The notes below the pieces were generated by a model. It was not told the DNA's origin, did not search any database, and saw only the letters and a program-made list of their open reading frames with translations. From Oenanthe sinensis (Eukaryota > Streptophyta > Magnoliopsida > Apiales > Apiaceae): 64,000 nucleotides of DNA. Of the stretch, positions 46,243 to 58,408 are shown one piece after another. Position 1 is the stretch's first letter. Every line of letters begins with the position of its first letter. The position numbers were made by a program, and so were the translations under genes. The stretch covers positions 39,758,501 to 39,822,500 of the forward strand of contig CM053794.1 of the NCBI GenBank assembly GCA_028671895.1. Reading direction: 5' to 3'.

Positions 46243-47544
46243 ATTTAACTGAATTTCTCAACTTAATAAGAACTACAAGCAAGAGTAGAGATCAGAGAAA
46301 AGTTTGACAAACCAACTATCTAGATTTAAAACTATGGCTTCAATATATTTATATATGAATATAGTTGAGGGAAGACTAATTAATATAAATTAAGGTACAT
46401 ATATATAGCTAGCTAGCTAGTACATACTCATGGATTAGCAATGAATGATGGTTCGGGCTAGGTTTTAGAGGTGGAGGTAGAGTAGGAGTTTGGGAGTGTT
46501 GGTATTATGTGGAACTTGAAAGTAATCTAGTATTAGATATATTATGTTTTATGAGTACTTGGTAGTTTTTGATCGAGAGTGATTTGAGTCGAAAGGGAGT
46601 GAAATATAAGGGTGTTGGGGTGTGCTTTGCTTGTAGGTGAGGTTAATTTTGGGGTCCAAAGTCGATTTTCTAGTGGAAAGTGGAATGCATGTGCTGACAA
46701 GCAGGACGAGGGCACCAGTACCAAGACCAACTCAGCTTTCCCCTTCCGCTTTCTCGCATTAATTCACTAAAATCTACTAACCCTAATCATCATACGTATA
46801 CTAGCTAGTAGTACGTATTTATATATTAATGGCTGTATACATGGTAGGATTTCATTTGTAGCTGAACCAACCCTGTTAATTTATTATAACTTCCTTTATA
46901 AAAAGTGATACAACCCTATATTGCGATTGAAGATAAAGTGATAAAAACCTATTGGACGCTTAACCATGCATCAAGGCTATATCGTATACATTATGCTACA
47001 TCGTTTCTATTTAGATATATTAAATATAACTAGTCCTGTTTGGGACACCAAGTAACTTATAAGTTGAAAATTACATATAATTTTATAATTAATAATAATA
47101 ATAATAAAATATATATAGTGTATATAGGCTTAGGTTCAATGATTAACTGAGGAACTAAATATAATTATAATATAATTACAGAACACATGAAAAAATTGCG
47201 AACATAGAAAAAACTACGGAACATAAAAAATAATCACAAAATAAACAAAAAATTACATAGCATACAAAAAATATAAAACACAAAATTATAGAACATTATT
47301 CAGTATTAGTGTTCTGTAATTTATGTTCTATATTTTTTTGTATATTATGTAATTTTTATTTGTTTTGCAAATATATATTTTTCGTGTTCTATGATTTTTT
47401 GTATGTTCTGTATTATTTGTTGATCAAATTATTATAAAATAGGAATTGGTTACTTATTTACTCAAATAAAGTAGTTAATTAAGTACTTTATCGCTGAGTT
47501 TTACTCCGTATATATATACACACATATATAGACATATATATATA
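46243..47544 (-). promoter_or_regulatory. Upstream region of the SMXL3-type gene
   Basis: Likely 5' UTR and promoter, up to about 1.3 kb before the transposon at 47545. It holds a GCTAGCTAGCTA repeat near 46410. An inverted repeat of about 250 bp (around 47175-47425) rich in GAACATA/TATGTTC motifs is probably a MITE. The 62-residue frame at 46542-46730 is not convincing. Confidence 0.4.
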
Positions 47545-47655
47545 GTGGTCGGTTCTACAGCCACAGTTGAATATCTTTTGATATCCAACCAACCCATCTC
47601 ATACCGTTAAAAAAAAGAAATAAACGGTCAGGATTAAAAACAAAAAAGGGACTTA

Positions 47656-47786
47656 CGCTCTATTATAGAGCGTATAACCTCTCTATTATAGAGCGTAAAT
47701 GTATATTTTTTTTCCCGTTTATGCTCTTTACTTTGTCATGTATGTCCGCTCTATTATAGAGCGTATATCCGCTTTATAATAGAGCG
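47656..47786. repeat. Left subterminal palindrome array of the MULE (four copies)
   Basis: CGCTCTATTATAGAGCG or one- or two-base variants at 47656-47672, 47679-47695, 47747-47763 and 47770-47786. They form two pairs, each with start-to-start spacing of 23 bp. Confidence 0.92.
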
Positions 47787-48117
47787 TACATGATTTTTTC
47801 TCTCTAAAACCGGTTTATTTTTACAGAACTCTTTTTTTAACAAAACCAACACTTTCTAACATATTTCTATCAGTTATAATCGAACCCAACCACAGCCCAT
47901 CCACAAAAACCTAACCCTAAATCACTTATACTCGATATTGCTTCCTACCCACATCCACAATTGGTGCGATTTTGCCTTCTACACGAAATCAAGTATGCAT
48001 TCTACTCGATATTGTCTTCTTTTACATATGATTTTTGCTCTCTTTTTTGTGTGTATTCGATTTGTATGCATATTGTGTGTGTGTGTGTGTATGACTTACG
48101 TACAAATTTGACAATTT

Positions 48118-49454
48118 TTATCCAAATTTAGTACTTATATGCCAAGTACAATACAAATGATTCGTGTTTGGCAAAATTTCGGCAATTGCATTTTCAATCG
48201 CAATATCTTGATCCGTGATGATTGAGATTGGAGTCTTGTTTCCCATGGCTTCCAACCAATTCTTAAAAACCCATACATACAAACTTTCTTTCTCATCCCT
48301 TATTAATACAAATCCAAATAATATGCATTGGTAGTGGTGGTTGACCCTCGTAATAGGTACAAATGGCATACAATATCTATTTGTACGGTACGTGGAGTCA
48401 AACACTACCACATCTCTAAAAATTTTATATGCATTTAATGATCTCGGATCAACCCATAACATAGCACGCACCCGATTTTCTTCATAACATATACTCAGTA
48501 GAAAAATTTCCCTGAACTATTACATTTTAATTCTCGAAGTAATGTCAAACTTTCTCGGGCATCACTTGAATCAAACACATAATGTCTAATATCACGCAAA
48601 ACATTCTGAATGTCTTGACTAGTAAATTCAATATTCTCTAAACCTCCCGTTAACTCACCCAAAATGTTCAAAGGTTTTGAAGGTCCAATACCCGACTTAT
48701 TTAAAGTAACAATCAATTGTCGAATAATGGGGGTTATGTTTCTTGGCCTTTGCATGAAATGCACTTCACTAGGTTTTACCATTTTATGATTGTGTTTCAA
48801 ATTAACCAATGTCACTTCCCATTTCTTTAATTTCTCTCTATGAACAACATATGTCTGTGTTTTACAACTCGTTCTACCAAGAGTGTCTCTATTTCTCTTC
48901 CTTTTTCGGACATCAAATTCATCCAAAGTCTTTTTTAAGCCTAATCTACCACCCTTTCTACATATATACAAACGCGAACAAATTTTTTTACTTTTTATGC
49001 GTTTATGCGTAGTTCTAATTATTACCTCAAAACCAATACAGCTACCATAATCTCTATAAAACATCTCCGTCTCATCTAAACTATCGAACAATTGACCAAC
49101 ACAAGGGCAAGCATCATTCAAATCATCCAAAGGAACATCTTCATTATCTTCCATATTTTGTGTATTTATGGGTGAATTTTTAGATTTTTTACAATTTTGT
49201 GTGTGTGGTATATCATCATCATCAACAACATAAAAATCATCACCATCATCCTCATCATCATCATAATTATCATCATTAACATCATAATCATCATCATCAT
49301 TACCATCATCATTTTCTTTATCATCACAATGATCAATAATCTCTACTATTTTAGGACTAGCTTTTTTATCATTATCATCATCTTCAATCTCAATTTTTAA
49401 CTTATTAGGAAACTTGCTAAAGATTTTAATTTTGAAAAAAATGAAAGAAGCCAT
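48118..49454 (-). pseudogene. FAR1/FHY3-type MULE transposase, truncated and frameshifted
   Basis: From ATG at 49454: an acidic Asp-rich stretch (about residues 23-80), then a FAR1 DNA-binding domain. Its pattern is FDSLDETEMFYRDYGSCIGF, SRLYICRKGG, RTSCKTQTYV and LKHNHKM. A frame break follows near 48495: TGA after GKFFY, then an apparent one-base loss. The MULE transposase core continues in another frame (48471-48118) with FRDVVVFDSTYRTNRYCMPF, the second acidic site ITDQD and CTWHI, and stops. The third catalytic residue and the SWIM zinc finger are absent, so no active transposase can be made. Intact FAR1-type proteins are commonly about 700 residues. It lies inside the inverted-repeat element and is best read as its decayed transposase, not a domesticated FAR1 gene. 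Confidence 0.8.
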
Positions 49455-49784
49455 GAAATGAAATAAAGAGAGCTAACCTTAATAAAGCTTTAACCAAGCT
49501 CAAACTTCAACTTTGAAATCTTGAAGAAATCGAATCTTCTCCCAAACTCAAAATTTGAAATCTTGAAGAAATCGAATATTCTCTCAAACTCAAAGTTTAT
49601 AAAATATGGGTATTAGATAGCTCAAAATATATTGGGTTGTGAAATTGGTATTAGATTTATACAAAATTTGTAATCAAATAGGCAAAGTTGAATTAGGCTT
49701 TAGACAACTCACACAAATATCTAAAAAATGATATGATAAAAGAACAAGTGTGTTTTTGGGTAGATAAGAGTGTGTATTCATTAG

Positions 49785-49879
49785 AGCTCTATAATAGAGC
49801 GTATGCTTTAAAGGATAGAATTGAAATTTAAAAAAAAAACGCTCTATTATAGAGCGTATGTCCGCTCTATTATAGAGCA
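49785..49879. repeat. Right subterminal palindrome array of the MULE (three copies)
   Basis: Variants of CGCTCTATWATAGAGCG at 49785-49801, 49840-49856 and 49863-49879. The last two again start 23 bp apart. Placement mirrors the left array. Confidence 0.92.
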
Positions 49880-49989
49880 TATGTATCTTTCTTTCTTTTT
49901 CATCTCAGCCTTTGATGTGTTCTTTTAACGTATTAGATGAGTTGGTTGGATATCTTTTAATATTCAACTGTGGCTGGTGAAGAGTTTTC

Positions 49990-49992
<3 letters not shown>

Positions 49993-50022
<30 letters not shown>
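49993..50022. repeat. (TA)n microsatellite at the MULE border
   Basis: About 15 TA repeats directly after the right end of the MULE remnant. Confidence 0.9.
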
Positions 50023-50023
<1 letters not shown>

Positions 50024-50836
50024 CAACATATATAGATAATTATTATATGTGTGTGTGTATCCATTTCATTATTTATCGATTATAATTATAAATTTTAATC
50101 GATAAATCAAAAATAACTAAAATTATGTTATTTTGTCTTGAAAAATTGTTGATGATAACTCATAATAGCATAGAAATAGAAATAAAAATGATATTTTTTA
50201 TCTGACGATTCATTCAAAATAACTTTATAATAGAATCAAATTCAAAATTCAAAATTTTGCTTTACTTTTACGTGTTAAATTTTTTGTAAATATTATGTAT
50301 GATTTGTATTATACATTAGAATGAAAGTAATTATTTCATAATCAAATTTAGAATCGTTCAAAATAATTTCACAATATAATTAAATTTAAAATTAATTTAC
50401 TTAAGTTTTTAAGTGTTAATTTTTTTTAAATTATGTATGATTAATATTTTACTTGAAATTAAATTTTTTATTTATTTTGTGAAATATAATTACGGATAAT
50501 TTTAAAATTATTTATGAGCTTAAACATTATAATAAATTTCTTAAACATTATATAAAAGGATTTTTTTTATGAAATAATGACCTTATATCGATAGTTATGA
50601 GAGACCAGTATACCAGAGAGAAAGGGAGAGGGATGGTGGGTGGGTGGGGAAGGTCCAGTGTTGCACAAAAGAAGAGGACCTGAAAAGAAAAGTAAGGTGG
50701 ATGACTGTCTGTCTCAAGGAATCGGGAACTGTGTACGATTTCTTCCCGACTTATGGACAAGGAATAAAGGGGTTCGATATAGTAGTATAATTTACTCATA
50801 GATTTCATACATAAAAATAAAAATGTAAGTATATGT

Positions 50837-50894
<58 letters not shown>

Positions 50895-51193
50895 CTTGTG
50901 TTCCTTTTTGCATGGGGATCAAGAACTCCCAAAAACATTCCACATTCCCTCCCCTCTCTCTATCAATTATTTCATAAAGTTGGAGCTTTTACACATTCTG
51001 GTTCATTCAAAAATAAACAAGCAAATCATTAACCCAAAAAAATTCGATGAGTGATGACGAACTCCCATAGTATTTTCACCCACTTGCCTTTGGCTTCTTA
51101 CACATATGGTGCCTACTTTATAAAGTGATTCGCCAAAGCATTTAACCATTTATAGAGCGTAAGGAAGGTGGCTTACTAACAGCCTGAATGTTA
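50023..51193. other. AT-rich spacer with a long (AT)n run
   Basis: A pure AT run of about 55 bp lies at 50839-50893. The reading frames crossing it on both strands are repeat artefacts. No gene recognised. Confidence 0.5.
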
Positions 51194-51388
51194 CTCTCTT
51201 TCTTCCATAGTCTCTTTTGAGAAAAAAATTTGTTCTGTAATAATTGTTCATTTACAATATAAAATTTACTTTATTTATTATAAAATAGTCGTAATAAATA
51301 TGATACGCACGGAAAATTATTATACAACTATTATTTCTTAATATGCGTTATTTTTCCAAAATAGACTATTAATATGAGATTGAGAAAG
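51194..51388. mobile_element. Degenerate Stowaway-like MITE
   Basis: TA borders (51192-51193 and 51389-51390). ATAGTCTCTTTTGAGAAAAA at the left is mirrored by TTTTTCCAAAATAGACTAT at the right. About 195 bp. Confidence 0.45.
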
Positions 51389-52030
51389 TACTCGAGAAAA
51401 CAATTGACACAGATCTCATAGAAAATTAATTATAGGATTGCTAATTAACTTATTGGCGGAACAATTATTTAAAATGGTGTGATGCCTGAAATATTTAACA
51501 ATAATATTATCATTAGATTATTCAAAATTAATTATTCCTCAAATCATTTATCGGCTTCATTTCCTATAGCTAGCCAGGAAGTTAATTTGGAAGAGCTGCA
51601 GTTGCTTCACATTGATCAACCTTCAAACAACAATACAATATGCATGTTTATATATATGAATCCGAGACTGTGCATAGTGGAGTAGTACAGATTAAGCAGA
51701 TTAAGCTCACACGCGTAGGAGATCTGTAGAGTTTGTATTTTAACCAAAAAGTTCTTAGACTTAACAAATTTTTGGGCAAGTTTTTCCCATAAAATGTTGT
51801 TATATATTGTAAGAGTCCTTAGAAAATTTATGAAAATGTTTTAGTAGGAATGTATATTATACTTGTATGCTGACGGTTGATATTTAATTTTAAGATATAT
51901 AGTTACAGTTGATCATAGGAGCTAGGTACGTACCATAGAATGGAACAAAAATAATAAGAAAAAGTGTTGTAATCAGTATATTTGAAGAGGGCAAAATATA
52001 CGTAAAATTTTGGAACATATATATACAAAT

Positions 52031-53767
52031 TGTAACCTCCCATATTTTTATTCATTTATTTAGTTATATTATTTAATATTAAGAATAATATTAGTAAGTT
52101 ATTATTGATTTATTAGTTGGATATATTTTATATTTAGTTTATTATTATGATATTTTAGAAGATATTTTAGTCGACAAGAGAAAAAAATAGAAATGGAGTT
52201 AGGGTTTTCTAAGTTAAATGGGTATTGTACGAGCAGCCACAGAGAAGAAGAAATAGAAAAAGAGAAAGAGAAAGAGAGGGAGAAGAGAAAGGGCTTAAGA
52301 AGAGGAAAACTAATAGTGTTGAACTAGGGTGCTTGTGATAAGGACATCTAGATTTCTTGTGTATTCAATTCATAATCTATGAGTTTTAAGGTACTGATAT
52401 CATTGGTACACTCTCATTTTGTACACTTTCTTTGTTCTCGTTTTGTTATTCGAAATCGTATGTATATTGTGTATAGTTTGTGTTCATTCAGATTCTTGTA
52501 AACTTCGTATCTCATTCGTTCTTTATCTAATTATTATGATTTTATACTATCTGGAAATATATTTTGATTATCTACCTATTTCGTTCTTTGTGTTTTCTGA
52601 AATTCTGGCCACAAACATGTTGAAATCTATTTTTTGTATAATCTGATGGTTTAATTCATGTTAATATGTTGTAACTTCAGAAATTCATAGTAAATTGAAT
52701 ATTTGTTCAATAATTATGAGTAATATCATTCTGGAAAGATATTTTTGAGCTATTCGTTCTTCGTTTACATTCTGTCGCTAAATTATGTGATTTCAATATC
52801 TTAAATGTCAAAAGAATTGTGAAATCAGGGTCTGATTCTGGGCTAGCAGACCGCAAATATTTATTTTCTGAATTTGTTACTTCTTCATTTTTGACGAGTC
52901 TTACCATTCTAGAAATGTCTCGAAATTTTCTATGATCATCGTGTTTCGTACTTTTTCAGATAAGATCATATTTATAGAGTAAATTGTCAATTTTTTGGAC
53001 AGGTCATGTCTGATTTTATTTGTAATAGTCTATGATATTTAGCGTGTGTGATATTTTGAGTAAGATATTTTCGATTTATTTGTGATGTTATTTTGATTTG
53101 GAAGATATTGTAATAATCCGTCATGAGTGGATAATCGCATGTTTTGGCACCACCTATGCGGTGTATTTAAATAGTATGGGCGTATCGCCGGAGTTGTGGG
53201 ACATGTAGAGTCATGACTATTGTGTTTGTATTTTAGCCATTTGGGTAGTATTGTGTTTTATATCGTGCAATTCCTTGTAAGATTTTGGGTAGCATTTGAT
53301 TTATTATATGCAAGCCCTTGTATGTTTTGATGACTACATTGATGACCAAAAATATAGGACATCCTGTAAGTGTAAGATTGTCTTTCATATCAATAAGTAT
53401 ATTGACTTTCAACTAAATGTTTTGAGTATAATTTGTAAGTGATAAGAATATATTGTGTAAGTGTAAGTTTATTTTAATCAAAATTCAAGTGTATATGTTA
53501 ATATTGTTCATTTAAGAATCCTTGAATTTTATCTTCTTCTATTGTTGTTATTACTCATTGTCTCAGCATTCAGTTTATATTCATATTGTCATCATCTAAC
53601 CTTTGTTCACCTTGTGCATTTTTTTTATATATTTGTATATGAGTCTTTCGCTCAGTGTTGATCTATGTTTCTTGATTTTCCTCGGCATATATTCATTATT
53701 AGGTGGGCTGCCTTTTGGGAAGAGTGCTAGTTTTATTTAAGTGAATAAGTTCGGGATTTTAAACAAA
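52031..53767 (+). mobile_element. Probable solo LTR of a Ty3/gypsy-type retrotransposon
   Basis: Starts TGTAACCTCCC, the usual start style of plant gypsy LTRs, and ends near AAGTTCGGGATTTTAAACA. In between are the familiar parts of such LTRs: an AT-rich U3, a GAGAAAGAGAGGG-type R/leader segment at 52250-52310, and a long U5-like part with many TCGTTC motifs. No gag/pol reading frame and no second LTR follow, so it is a solo LTR or a fragment. A 5-bp duplication could not be established. Confidence 0.45.
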
Positions 53768-53792
53768 ATGTGTGTATATATATACACAAGCT

Positions 53793-54262
53793 TATAACAC
53801 GTGCGAATCACGAATAACTAATATTTAAGTAAATTGATTTTTTATTTATATTTATATTGATATTTAATATAAAATTTTATAATATTAAGAATTTATGTTA
53901 ATATAAATATAACTATATACGTAAATTTTATAGATTTATTCTATTTAATATAAATATGTTATAATATGGACTCGTGTTATAATAAATATATAACTGGACC
54001 TAAAAAGTAAAATTTTAGTTAATATAGATATGTATATAATTATGGCCCATATTATAATAAGTAAAGTTATATAATTTGGACTCATGTTATAAATATATAA
54101 CTGAGTCTAAAAAGTAAAATTTTAGTTAATATAGATATGTATATAGTTAGGGCTCGTATTATAATAAGTAAAATTATATCTAATACAGGTATATTTTTTA
54201 GGCCCGTCCAGTACCGACCGACCAAAACTTTTAATTTGTCTGCTATAATAATATAGTGTATA
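53793..54262 (-). mobile_element. Helitron-like repeat, inverted relative of the 41157 array
   Basis: The complement of this stretch matches the unit at 41614-42053 over nearly its full length. The match includes the hairpin motif (CGTGATTCGCACG, at 53800-53812 in complement) and the TATACTATATTATTATAG-like start at the other end. A segment of about 120 bp is repeated internally. Confidence 0.5.
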
Positions 54263-56654
54263 TATATATATATTCTTATTCACGTGCAATTTTAACTAGC
54301 TAAAAAAATGATTGATTCATATGTACTGGTAGATCCTACAAATACTGAAAACCATAAACTAAAAAACATTGCACCAATTTCTAGATACTGGAAGCCTGCA
54401 GTGTACTCCTGCGCACGGTGCAGGGATCGATCGCAATGAAATTCAGGGAACAGCTAGCGAGCACCATCAGGACTAGGGTTGCTAAAAACATACTTGAGTC
54501 TAACAATGAACTATTTGATGCTACCAGTCATGTACTAGAACAATTTAGGAAAATGTACGTGTATGTATATATATAGCTAAACTGAAAACATGGTGAATTG
54601 AAGTTGCATGCAACATATATATATATATACATATACATATATATATATATACATATATATGTATACATATATATATATGTATATGTATATATATATATAT
54701 GATGAGTTGCATCATGATGTAATAAAATATACGAGGCTAGCTTATAATTGGAGTCTGATAGGGTCTCGGGTGGGTTTGTGGGGCGAGTTAATTTGCTTTG
54801 GTTTATGCCCCCATTTTTGTTAGTAGTCTCAATCCTAAGCGTGCGATTGCATGGAAAGAAGAGATATCTCACTCGCTATCTGCTACCTACACATATATTA
54901 TCGTTCTTAGTCTACTTGGTTAAATTATTCATACAATACAATCCAAGTTACCATGCAGCAACAGATTTTTTTTTACACGTCAAACGAGAGATCTTCCTTT
55001 CATTCTTCAATCATATTCGACTTTCAAGTTGTTCCCATCCTACCTAGCTAGGCTATGTATATGTCTTATATTATTACCATCATCAAAACTTCACTGCTCA
55101 TATTAATTAAGTCCGTTTGCATTATCAAATAAATAATTTATTAACAATTATGTTACTCCGTAGTTGATTACCGTAATTATATATATGTTTGTTTATGTAA
55201 AATACATTCTGGTTATAAACCGTAACCCAACAAGGAAACGTACAGATCAACAACTGAAATTTGATTAATACAATGTTTATGAGCTTAATTGGTTTTGGTC
55301 CTTAAATCAAGAATGCATGGTCCAAGACAGCGAGAGCCGGATGATCTTTACATGTGAGCAGCATAGAAATTCATATATATAAAATCCTCATCCCCAGTCA
55401 AAAAGCTAAGCAGCTCCTTGTATCATTAATGGCCTAAAAAGACATAGAGCACCAAATACTTTGAATGCAAAGTATTCTGAAATACTAGAAAAGGAGTGTT
55501 TGAATGAAATAAAGGGAGAGTGTATGTATATATTATTATAACTACCAGTGTACTTTGCGGTAGAAGACACTCTTCGCCCATCCTTTTCTTTCCCCCTCAT
55601 AACGGTTAAGGTTATGTAACTGTAACAAAAGTTAAAAAGCCGGCCATAAACAGTTCGTTGCTAATTCTGTAGCATGAGTAATTTTTCTTAAAGTGAGAAA
55701 GATACACTGCACTAGTAGGGGCCATCTTTCCTCTGCTTTCGCTATCATCTCTGTACGTTGATTCTCCTTCTTTAACTAATACATAGCTTAGTCTAGTACT
55801 ACTCTTTTATTCGATCTTAATTATTTTTAAGTCTTGTACTACCATTTGTTAATTTCCATGATTAATGAACCGCATTGCAAGATTAAATATCAAGTGTGCA
55901 TGCACTTGAGCCCTCCTCCAATCCTTAATACAAACATCTTAACTTGCAATTACTATAAATTAATAGTTAAATACTGATTTTACATGTATGTCAATATAAT
56001 TTTATTGTATATAGTAATAAATTTTTATTTTATTAATAAAAAATAATAAAGTACTCACATATATTACCTTTTCAAAATGTTAATTAGTAGGAAACATACT
56101 AATTAAATACCTTGCTTTTGGTTTATTCCTTAATATTAGAATAATCTAGTAGTAATTTCTATTAATTCAATCTTAGTTATAAATTATAATTTGTTGGATA
56201 TCTTTTGGTTAAAGTGGAGCATTCTGTCTTAAAGCAGTATTAAAAAGTAAAATATGGCATTATCTACTCAAAAGGGGTGCTCATTTTATGCTTTTGGAGT
56301 TTGAAGCTAGCATCTTACCCCTTGAATGTGGCCCATGTGCATGTGAACAATTTGCAATTATATGAAAAATATTTTAGCACAGAGAATGTATAGACTACGG
56401 ATAGTTCAAATTTATAATTATATATGAATAATGCTACATCAACATAAAAGGATACAAGAAAAGGGTTACAGAATGAGTTGACACGATAAGTGTGGAAGCT
56501 ATATTAATGTATTTTCTACCACTATCATTCTTTAAGATTTTAATTTTTATTTAATATTTCTTCTTTAATTTCCTTTTAACTATTTCATTATTATCTTGCT
56601 GTCATCATGTTAACGGTTTTTTATTTTTTTTTGTTATGATAATGTTATTAATTG

Positions 56655-56656
<2 letters not shown>
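54263..56656. other. Spacer with AT/AC compound microsatellite
   Basis: An ATATAC/ATGTAT repeat block covers about 54613-54700. Reading frames over it are artefacts. No gene recognised. Confidence 0.45.

Positions 56657-56709
<53 letters not shown>
56657..56709. repeat. (AT)n microsatellite
   Basis: About 26 AT repeats. Confidence 0.95.
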
Positions 56710-56711
<2 letters not shown>

Positions 56712-58264
56712 TTATAAATTAAATACATAACCAAAACAATACTTTATACATAAAACATTTAGTCATATAATATTTCACTTTTATCGACAGGTTATTTTTA
56801 TTAATGTTGTTTGATTATACTAATATTGATTTAAAAATTTATTTTATTTATATAATATTTTATATTCTCATGTGCTCAATTTAATAGTACTAAAATTTTA
56901 TATATAATTGATTACAAAATTAATAGCTTTTTTAATTGATGGGATATTATTTTTTCTCTATTTTTTAAACATTTAATGTTTCATTAAAATAATAACATAT
57001 CAATAATAAATATGACTATTAGTATTTTAATAAACTTTATTCTTTCGTTATATTTTCTGTATTTGTGTATAATAATGTGCTTAAATATATATATATAAAT
57101 GATTTTAATTTTAACTACTATAAAGATTATTACAGTTTTACAGATAAATATTTATTTAAGATAAATTTGTATGGAATAAATGAGTAGTTCAATTTTTATT
57201 TTTAAAAGTATATTTTCATAAACATGTCATTATATTATTTACACATTTTATATATAGTTTAGTTTTAGTTCATTTTTAAAATAATAACTATTACATTATA
57301 TTATTCTCTTAATTTAATTTCTAATTATTAAGATTAAATTCTGAATTATATATTAAGATAAATTTCTACCTTGCTATATTTTAATTAATATAAATATTTT
57401 ACAAGTAATGATTTTTAACTAACATATAAATATATATTATAAAATGATAACATAAAATTATTTAAGATATTAACAAAATTAAACTAATGACAACGATAGA
57501 CAACACATTAATGCAAACTAATGATAATTATCATGACAAACAACACATTAATTCCGCTTCCTTCTATCCTTTTATGGGTACGTGTCATTACTCATTATAT
57601 ATACACACACACAGACACTAGTTTTTGGCTCTACCAGCCACACAGACTTTAAAACTTTAAAGGTTACAAAGTAAAAAAGTTTCTCTAATTTTGACATGAC
57701 AGCCTTAGTTGTTTATGTAAAGGTGATGGAATTACGTACCACACACTCCTTTTCCAAAAAGTTTTTTGTTTTAAATTCTATTCTTACTTTTAATTCTAAT
57801 CAATTTGTGTCCCATGAAACTCCACTATTAATACACTGCTAATATTATAATTGAATCTTCTAATCATCTCCAACTTTTTTATTATTTATTTAGAACATAG
57901 AAAACACAAGCGGTGGACATCTGATTTTTTTTTGTCAGCGGTGGACATCTGATTTGATCACAAGGGGAATTATAAAAATCTAACATCCTAACTTGAAATA
58001 AGCATATACGAGAATCTTTTTACGGCAAGGGTAACTGGGCTTCCCATCTTCATTTAAAGGCTTTGGACTGCTCAACTATACTGGACCTAAGCTCCGAATA
58101 GATATCCGCAGATTTATGGACCTGATTGGGACTGTTGAATTTATGGGCTACCGGATTTATTCCCATTAATATAAACTAGCTCTAAACCGTGTCTGTAAGA
58201 AAAAAATTGTTATTAAAAATATTTATTTTTGTATATTTTATACTTATTAAAGTTATAGTATATA
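56710..58264. other. AT-rich spacer with a retroposition scar
   Basis: No gene. At 57910-57956 a 19-bp sequence is directly repeated around nine bases (TTTTTTGTC), which looks like a minimal insertion flanked by its target duplication. Confidence 0.45.
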
Positions 58265-58408
58265 TGAGGACGATTGGATAGCACAAGTGGATTTATCCTC
58301 TGTCGTCCCACGTCCTGGTTCGACTCTGTTCACTCGAGATTATTTAGAACAGATACTCGTTTGTAAGGTTTTAAGCCAATTTAGTAAAAAAAATTAAAAA
58401 AAAAAAGG
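58265..58408 (+). mobile_element. tRNA-derived SINE
   Basis: Contains a perfect RNA polymerase III box A (TAGCACAAGTGG, 58279-58290) and box B (GTTCGACTC, 58318-58326) about 40 bp apart. A body of about 60 bp and an A-rich tail (58386-58408) follow. It is too long, and its 5' half folds too poorly, to be a functional tRNA gene. Target duplications were not identified. Confidence 0.65.

Larger units (their letters stand above)
47545..49992. mobile_element. Mutator-like (MULE) element remnant with FAR1-type transposase fragment
   Basis: Inverted ends of about 53 bp: 47560-47612 (GCCACAGTTGAATAT, then GATATCCAACCAAC) match the complement of 49922-49974. Ends are extended to about 47545 and 49992, where AT repeats begin on both sides, so the insertion went into or created AT repeats and the duplication cannot be read. 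Near each end are copies of a 17-bp palindrome. The interior carries a broken minus-strand FAR1-like transposase. The 3' half of the transposase is missing, so the element is an internally deleted derivative. Confidence 0.75.

Noticed and set aside
49197..49400. Isoleucine-rich plus-strand frame
   Set aside because: Antisense of the acidic Asp-codon stretch of the FAR1-type pseudogene.
47656..49879. Reading the palindromes as rho-independent terminators or operators
   Set aside because: They occur only near both ends of one transposon and are not next to host genes. A transposon role is the simpler explanation.
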